Of a stretch of DNA of 64,000 nt, positions 58,880 to 64,000 are shown piece by piece; position 1 is the stretch's first letter, and the number at the start of each line of letters is the position of its first letter. Under the pieces are notes generated by a model. It had not been told where the DNA came from. It was given only the letters and a program-made list of their open reading frames with translations, and searched no databases. Location: positions 1-64,000 of the forward strand of contig JAZKYL010000116.1 in the NCBI GenBank assembly GCA_045612105.1, in the 5' to 3' direction. This DNA is from SVTX01 sp045612105. Its GTDB lineage: Bacteria; Bacillota; Clostridia; Oscillospirales; CAG-272. The translations under genes were made by a program, and so were the position numbers.

Positions 58880-58908
58880 TTGATTTTTATTTATTTATGT
58901 GTTATACT
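58880..58908 (+). promoter_or_regulatory. Promoter of the rhamnosidase-like gene
   Basis: TTGATT (58880-58885), 17-bp spacer, TATACT (58903-58908). Confidence 0.75.
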
Positions 58909-58958
58909 ATGGTATAGGTTACATAAAAAACCAATCCCTATAAAGAGAGGATATGAAA

Positions 58959-60644
58959 ATGGCTAAGGTTTATGATATGATCGGCGCACTTGAAGGCGCA
59001 AACGATTTAAGAACAAAAAGATATATTGTTCCCAAGAGAGTGGTTTACACTCAGGGAACCGTTGGCGGCAGCGATTATTTGCTTGAAAACTGCCCCAATC
59101 AGATAGTTTTCCACCCCGAAAGAGACATCTGGATGGAAAATAAGCCCGGACAGCCTAAGGCGGCTTTTCTCGTTGACTTTGGCATTGAATTTTCGGGCTC
59201 TCTCCGTCTGCTCGTTCGCGGAGTACGCAGCGCGGAGAGAAATAAGGTCACCATTCGTGTCCGTCTCGGCGAGAGCGTTATGGAGGCTATGACTCCTATC
59301 GGTGTTAAGAACACCACCAACGACCACGCTAACCGCGACATGATAATGACGGTCAGCGGCATGAGTGCCAACGAGACCCCCGAATCAGGCTACCGCTTCG
59401 CGTACGTAGAGCTTCAGGACGAGGATGCGGCTATTGCTTTCCACGGTGTCAAGGGCTGCTTCTACTTCCGCGACCTTGAATACAAGGGAACTTTTGAGTG
59501 CTCCGACGAAAGACTTAACAAGATCTGGCAGACCGCGGCTTATACGGTTCACCTCAATATGCAGCAGTATCTTTGGGACGGAATCAAGCGCGACCGTCTC
59601 GTATGGATCGGCGATATGCACACCGAGGTTCAGACTATTCTCGCGGTATTCGGTGATCAGGATATAATCCGTGAGTCTCTTGATCTGACTCGCGACGACA
59701 CTCCCGTCGAGCTTTGGATGAATAACATTCCCACCTATTCGCTCTGGTGGCTCTGGATGCACCACGATCTGCTCCGTCAGGTTGGAGATATAGAATACCT
59801 TAAGGAGCAGAAGGAATATATGGTTGCTCTCACAAAGAGACTTCTTCCTTTAGTTGACGAGGAGGGCTGTGAGCATCTGCCTCCCAACCGATTCCTCGAC
59901 TGGCCCAACAACACCAACGACGAGGCAAAGCACGCGGGACTCCAGGGTATATTGAAAATATCCTTCGAGCGTTGCGCGGATATGCTGGCTGTGCTTGACG
60001 AACCCGAGCTTTCCGAGGAGTGCGCCAAAACTGCGGCTCGCATGAAGAACCACGTTCCCACCTGCAACAGCTCCAAGCAGGGTGCAAGCATGCTGGCTCT
60101 TTCAGGTCTCGTTGACCCCAAAGAGATCAACGAAAATCATCTCGTTCCCGGCGGTGCTAAGGGATATTCCACCTTCTTCGGCTACTATCTGCTTCAGGCA
60201 AAAGCAATGGCAGGCGACTTTGTGGGCGCGCTCAACGACATCAGAGAATACTGGGGCGCGATGCTGGATATGGGCGCTACCACCTTCTGGGAGGACTTCA
60301 ACCTTGATTGGCTTGAGAACAGCGCGCCTATCGACGAGATCGTTCCCGAGGGCAAGAGAGACATTCACGGCGACTTCGGTGCATATTGCTACACCCTCTT
60401 CCGTCATTCGCTCTGCCACGGCTGGTCCTCAGGCCCCTGCCCTTATATGACTCACTACGTGTTGGGTATCAGAGCAATATCTGCCGACACCTATGAGATC
60501 GATCCCGAGCTTGGCGATCTTGAATGGGCAAAGGGAACCTATCCCACAAAGTGGGGACTTATTGAGGTCAGCGCAAAGAAGACGGCAGACGGAACCCTTA
60601 TCGAGGTTTCGGCACCCGATCAGATCAAAATAGTGAAGAAATAA
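58959..60644 (+). CDS. GH78-like alpha-L-rhamnosidase, cytoplasmic
   Basis: A 561-aa protein. The (alpha/alpha)6-barrel motif YLWDGIKRDRLVWIGDMHTE near residue 206 is the GH78 signature and includes the acidic catalytic region. FNLDWLENSAPIDEIVPEG, then HSLCHGWSSGP, match the C-terminal part of the barrel. It is shorter than typical GH78 enzymes (about 900 aa) because much of the N-terminal beta-sandwich region is missing. There is no signal peptide, so it would act on imported rhamnosides. Start at 58959: AGAGG lies 8 bp before it, whereas the ATG at 58953 is too close. Confidence 0.82.
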   Translation: MAKVYDMIGALEGANDLRTKRYIVPKRVVYTQGTVGGSDYLLENCPNQIVFHPERDIWMENKPGQPKAAFLVDFGIEFSGSLRLLVRGVRSAERNKVTIRVRLGESVMEAMTPIGVKNTTNDHANRDMIMTVSGMSANETPESGYRFAYVELQDEDAAIAFHGVKGCFYFRDLEYKGTFECSDERLNKIWQTAAYTVHLNMQQYLWDGIKRDRLVWIGDMHTEVQTILAVFGDQDIIRESLDLTRDDTPVELWMNNIPTYSLWWLWMHHDLLRQVGDIEYLKEQKEYMVALTKRLLPLVDEEGCEHLPPNRFLDWPNNTNDEAKHAGLQGILKISFERCADMLAVLDEPELSEECAKTAARMKNHVPTCNSSKQGASMLALSGLVDPKEINENHLVPGGAKGYSTFFGYYLLQAKAMAGDFVGALNDIREYWGAMLDMGATTFWEDFNLDWLENSAPIDEIVPEGKRDIHGDFGAYCYTLFRHSLCHGWSSGPCPYMTHYVLGIRAISADTYEIDPELGDLEWAKGTYPTKWGLIEVSAKKTADGTLIEVSAPDQIKIVKK

Positions 60645-60696
60645 TTTTATTTGATAATAAGGAAAGCCCGCCGCAAGGCGGGCTAAAAGAAACATT

Positions 60697-62061
60697 ATGA
60701 AAGTTGTTGTTATAGGAAACGGCTCCGTAGGCGACGCACTGGTGGGCGCGATATGCTCGGAAGCTCACAACGTCACGGTAATCGACGAAGAGCTTGACGT
60801 TGTCAATTCCGTGGTAAATAAATATGACGTTTTCGGTGTGACCGGTAACGGCGCGTCTATCGATATACAAAAAGAAGCGGGAGTGCCCGACTGTGACGTA
60901 GTTATCGCGGTCTCTCCCGGCGACGAGCTGAATCTGCTCTGCTGTATGATCGCAAAGCAGCTTGGCGCGAAGCATGCCATCGCAAGAGTACGTGATCCTC
61001 GATACCTTAAGCAGGTTGGATTTATGTCAAAGCAGATGGGAATCGATATGATCGTTAACCCCGAGCACGAGGCGGCTCGAGAGGCGGCAAGACTTATCCG
61101 TTTCCCTGCGGCAATGAAGCTGGAAAAGCTGGCAAACGGTCAGGTTGAGGTGGTGGAGATCCACATCGGCGAGTTTCACCCGTTTATAGGTCTGCCGCTT
61201 AAAGATTTTAAAAATAAATACAACACTAATGCCCTTATCTGTGCCGCGGTGCGCGGAGATCAGGTCTTTATCCCCGGCGGTGACTTCGTTATCCGCGAGG
61301 GCGACAGTATTTCTCTCGCAGGCTCGCGACAGGATATAAACGATCTGTTCATGAAAATTGGGCTTGTTGGCAGAGAAATAAAGGACATTCTTCTTATCGG
61401 CGGTGGTAGAATCTCTAGATATCTGGCGACCCAGCTTGGCAACGGATATAAACTCAAGATCATCGAAAAGGATCGTGAGATCTGTGAAGAATTAGCAGAG
61501 CTATTCCCCAAGATCAAAATAATCCACGGTGATGCAACAGACCCCGATCTCCTTGACGAGGAAGGGCTTGGAAAGGCGGATGCCTGCGTTATTATGACGG
61601 CAAATGACCAGACCAATCTGATCATTTCTATGTTTGCTACTTCCAAGGGAGTTGAAAAGGTCATTTCAAAGATCGCCTCTCCCACCTTCGTTAAGCTTTC
61701 GGAAAACGCGGGAGTTGACTCCAATATCACTCCTCACTTTCTCATAATCGCAAAGGTGCTCCGCTATCTGCGCGGACTTGCCAACAGAGGAGAGAAGGGA
61801 AGCAGAAGCGCCATCCAATCACTTCACAAAATAGCGGATAACCGAGTTGAAGCTCTTGAATTTGACGTTGCGGATGATTTTGAGAACATTGGAAAACCCT
61901 TGAAGGATATTAAATGGAAAAAAAACATACTCGTGGCGGCGGTCATCAGAGAAAATACCGTCATATATGCTCACGGCTCAACCACTCTTGAGGTAGGAGA
62001 CAGAGTAATTGTCGTTACCACCAACACTCAGCTCTGCGACCTTGAGGACACGCTGGCATAA
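60697..62061 (+). CDS. trkA: Trk potassium uptake regulatory protein TrkA
   Basis: A 454-aa peripheral protein with two RCK_N/RCK_C pairs. The first Rossmann motif is VVIGNGSVGDALVGAI, the second ILLIGGGRISRYLATQL near residue 230. It binds NAD(H)/ATP and gates TrkH. Length is standard. It lies 12 bp before trkH and forms an operon with it. Confidence 0.95.
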   Translation: MKVVVIGNGSVGDALVGAICSEAHNVTVIDEELDVVNSVVNKYDVFGVTGNGASIDIQKEAGVPDCDVVIAVSPGDELNLLCCMIAKQLGAKHAIARVRDPRYLKQVGFMSKQMGIDMIVNPEHEAAREAARLIRFPAAMKLEKLANGQVEVVEIHIGEFHPFIGLPLKDFKNKYNTNALICAAVRGDQVFIPGGDFVIREGDSISLAGSRQDINDLFMKIGLVGREIKDILLIGGGRISRYLATQLGNGYKLKIIEKDREICEELAELFPKIKIIHGDATDPDLLDEEGLGKADACVIMTANDQTNLIISMFATSKGVEKVISKIASPTFVKLSENAGVDSNITPHFLIIAKVLRYLRGLANRGEKGSRSAIQSLHKIADNRVEALEFDVADDFENIGKPLKDIKWKKNILVAAVIRENTVIYAHGSTTLEVGDRVIVVTTNTQLCDLEDTLA

Positions 62062-62073
62062 ACGAGGCGAATT

Positions 62074-63585
62074 ATGAATTATAAAATGTTAAAATATATC
62101 ACCGGGCAGCTGCTCATAGCCGAAGGCGCGCTTATGCTCCTTCCCCTTATAGCCTCGCTTTGCTACGGTGAATTCGGAATGCTCCACGCATTTCTTATAC
62201 CTATGGGAGCGTTGCTGGTATTAGGTCTGCTGTTCTCCATAAAAAAGCCTACAGACAAGACTCTGCGTGTTCAGGACGGTTTTGTCGTAGTGGGACTCTC
62301 ATGGATAATAATGTCTGCTTTCGGTTGCCTGCCATTTATAATATCAGGACTTATTCCTAACTTTCTCGATGCTTACTTTGAGACTGTGTCGGGCTTTACC
62401 ACCACGGGAGCAAGTGTGCTGTCAGCGGCGGATTACGCCAAGATGTGGACTCCCGCAGACCCCGCCATGGGACTTCGCGGAGTATTTCTCTGGCGAAGCT
62501 TTACGAATTGGATCGGCGGCATGGGAGTACTTGTGTTCGTCCTGGCGATCATGCCCCAGCAGGACATGAAGTCCTCCCGTCTCGTCCATATTATGCGTGC
62601 GGAAATGCCCGGTCCCAAGGTTGATAAAATCGTGGCAACCGTCAGAAAGACTGCAGCAATAATGTACGGTATATATATTGCTCTGACTTGCGTTGAGTTC
62701 GTTCTTCTGCTTTTCGGTGGAATGAACGTGTATGAAGCACTCTGCACTTCATTTTCTACGGCAGGTACAGGCGGATTCTCGATCTGGAGCGACGGAATGG
62801 TCTCGTTTGGCGGTACCGTGGCTCACCCCGACTATTGCGTCTGGATCATTGCGATATTTATGTTTATATTCAGTATAAACTTCAACCTCTATTTCCTGAT
62901 TCTGACCGGAAAGGCCATTACCGCTCTGCTCAGCGAGGAGCTTCATTGGTTCGTGGGAATCGTGCTGACCGCAACGGGATTCATTACGGCAAATCTTATG
63001 ATCAACGAAAGATTTACCGAATTTGGCGATGCCTTGCGTCACGCGTTCTTCCAGGTAAATACTGTTCTGTCAACCGCCGGATTTGCAACCGACGATTTCA
63101 ACCTTTGGCCAAATGCATCAAAAATACTCTTGCTAATATTGATGTTCGTAGGTGCCTGCGCGGGAAGTACCGGCGGCGGAATCAAGGTCAGCCGTATAGT
63201 TATATCGATGAAGAGCACCTGGTCTGAGATCAGACATATTATACAGCCAAGGCGAGTCAAAAAGGTAAGATTTGAAGGCAAAAGCGTAGAGACCGACACC
63301 ATCCGCAGCACCTTTGCTTATATGGTGGCTTACGCGCTGATCTTCTTCGCGTCCTTCTTGCTGGTGGCAATATTCGACGGATATGATATCGAGACCACCT
63401 TTTCGTCTGTCACTACCTGTATCAATAATATAGGACCGGGTCTCGGTGAAGCAGGTCCTATGAGTAATTTTGCAATATTCTCACCCGCCTCCAAGATCGT
63501 GCTGATACTGAATATGCTTCTTGGCAGACTTGAGATATTCCCCATATTGCTTCTTTTCTATCCTACCATCTGGAAGGAAAAATAA
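62074..63585 (+). CDS. trkH: Trk potassium transporter TrkH
   Basis: A 503-aa integral membrane channel subunit. The four selectivity-filter loops are visible: SGFTTTGASVL, FSTAGTGGFS, STAGFATDDF and TCINNIGPGLG. It forms the potassium pathway, with TrkA on the cytoplasmic face. It is followed 36 bp later by tmk. Confidence 0.95.
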   Translation: MNYKMLKYITGQLLIAEGALMLLPLIASLCYGEFGMLHAFLIPMGALLVLGLLFSIKKPTDKTLRVQDGFVVVGLSWIIMSAFGCLPFIISGLIPNFLDAYFETVSGFTTTGASVLSAADYAKMWTPADPAMGLRGVFLWRSFTNWIGGMGVLVFVLAIMPQQDMKSSRLVHIMRAEMPGPKVDKIVATVRKTAAIMYGIYIALTCVEFVLLLFGGMNVYEALCTSFSTAGTGGFSIWSDGMVSFGGTVAHPDYCVWIIAIFMFIFSINFNLYFLILTGKAITALLSEELHWFVGIVLTATGFITANLMINERFTEFGDALRHAFFQVNTVLSTAGFATDDFNLWPNASKILLLILMFVGACAGSTGGGIKVSRIVISMKSTWSEIRHIIQPRRVKKVRFEGKSVETDTIRSTFAYMVAYALIFFASFLLVAIFDGYDIETTFSSVTTCINNIGPGLGEAGPMSNFAIFSPASKIVLILNMLLGRLEIFPILLLFYPTIWKEK

Positions 63586-63621
63586 TTGGATTTAACCATC
63601 GTCTTTTGGAGATAATATATT

Positions 63622-64000
63622 ATGAATGAACCGAAATTTATCGTTTTCGAGGGTATCGACGGCGCGGGAAAGACCACGCAGATAGAGCTTTTACGAAAAG
63701 CGCTTGAGGAAAAAGGTATCCATTGCCGAACCACCGCCGAGCCCACCGATCTTCCATCGGGAAGAGAAATCAGGGCGGCCCTTGCCGGAAAAATCGAAAA
63801 AACACCTCTTGAAATGGCGGAAATGTTCGCTCACGACAGAGAACTTCATAATACCGACCCCGAAATCGGTGTAAACGGCATGCTTTCGGATGGCTTTACG
63901 GTCATAAGCGACAGATATTATTACTCGTCACTGGCTTATCAGGGCTCAGCTCTCGGCTATGATACCGTAGCGAAGCTCAACCTTGACAATCAAAGAATCC
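63622..64000 (+). CDS. tmk: Thymidylate kinase, 5' part (cut by the window end)
   Basis: 126 codons are visible. The protein starts MNEPKFIVFEGIDGAGKTTQIELL, with the P-loop GIDGAGKTT, and shows AEPTDLPSGREIR and the DRYYYSSLAYQG substrate motif. It phosphorylates dTMP. TTTGGAG precedes the ATG at 63622. Confidence 0.95.
   Translation, partial: MNEPKFIVFEGIDGAGKTTQIELLRKALEEKGIHCRTTAEPTDLPSGREIRAALAGKIEKTPLEMAEMFAHDRELHNTDPEIGVNGMLSDGFTVISDRYYYSSLAYQGSALGYDTVAKLNLDNQRI

Overview
The window reads as the chromosome of an anaerobic, probably gut-dwelling Clostridia (Bacillota). The evidence is the oriC-proximal order mnmG-rsmG-parA-parB, consensus TTGACA/TATAAT promoters with 17-bp spacers, strong GGAGG ribosome-binding sites, several lipoproteins with Ser/Thr/Glu linkers, and a split transketolase. 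The family or genus cannot be told from sequence alone. I saw no rRNA, CRISPR array, integrase or transposase.

Layout. (1) 223-708: a small P-loop kinase. (2) 961-11647: a seven-gene minus-strand sugar-catabolic operon. In transcription order it encodes a long substrate-binding lipoprotein, a Gfo/Idh/MocA oxidoreductase, a PIG-L deacetylase, a cytoplasmic DUF4838 glycosidase-like protein, a NagB-like protein, a PfkB kinase and a class II aldolase. A divergent AraC regulator faces it. The set suggests import of an acetylated amino-sugar compound, trimming, deacetylation, isomerisation or deamination, phosphorylation and aldol cleavage to triose phosphates. (3) 11649-12683: a small membrane protein and tRNA-Met/tRNA-Glu, followed by degenerate copies of the tRNA-Glu tail. 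(4) 12878-21147: a five-gene Gld-type ABC system (ATPase, permease, two GldG-like paralogs, DUF4340 protein). (5) 21371-29699: ahcY, mnmG, rsmG, an array of seven parS sites, parA, parB, serS and a membrane protein.

(6) 30010-36110: a 1746-aa lipoprotein and a PF06541-type membrane protein. (7) 36474-40824: class I lysyl-tRNA synthetase with a fused tRNA-binding domain, an AraC regulator with a Cys-repeat tail, and alanine racemase. (8) 40983-46861: a lipoprotein, a split transketolase with a long structured leader, a PlsC-like acyltransferase carrying a zinc ribbon, an alpha/beta hydrolase and an unknown protein. (9) 47139-53340: tRNA-Leu and tRNA-fMet followed by an accessory zone. There, fragments of the tRNA-fMet gene and other short repeats separate small modules: dehydrogenase plus AraC, then an InlB/LRR lipoprotein plus an XRE regulator. 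(10) 53570-58841: a TetR regulator, a frame-broken mini surface protein, its 1282-aa CxxC-rich relative, and a hairpin-rich insert. (11) 58959-64000: a GH78-like rhamnosidase, trkA, trkH and the start of tmk.

The most interesting items are the DUF4838/PIG-L/NagB-like operon, whose NagB-like protein lacks one catalytic residue; the dense duplicated parS array; the palindromic tRNA-fMet locus and its relics; the LysRS fusion; and the surface proteins sharing a GCGS-plus-membrane-anchor tail. All functional statements come from reading motifs by eye. No database search was run.
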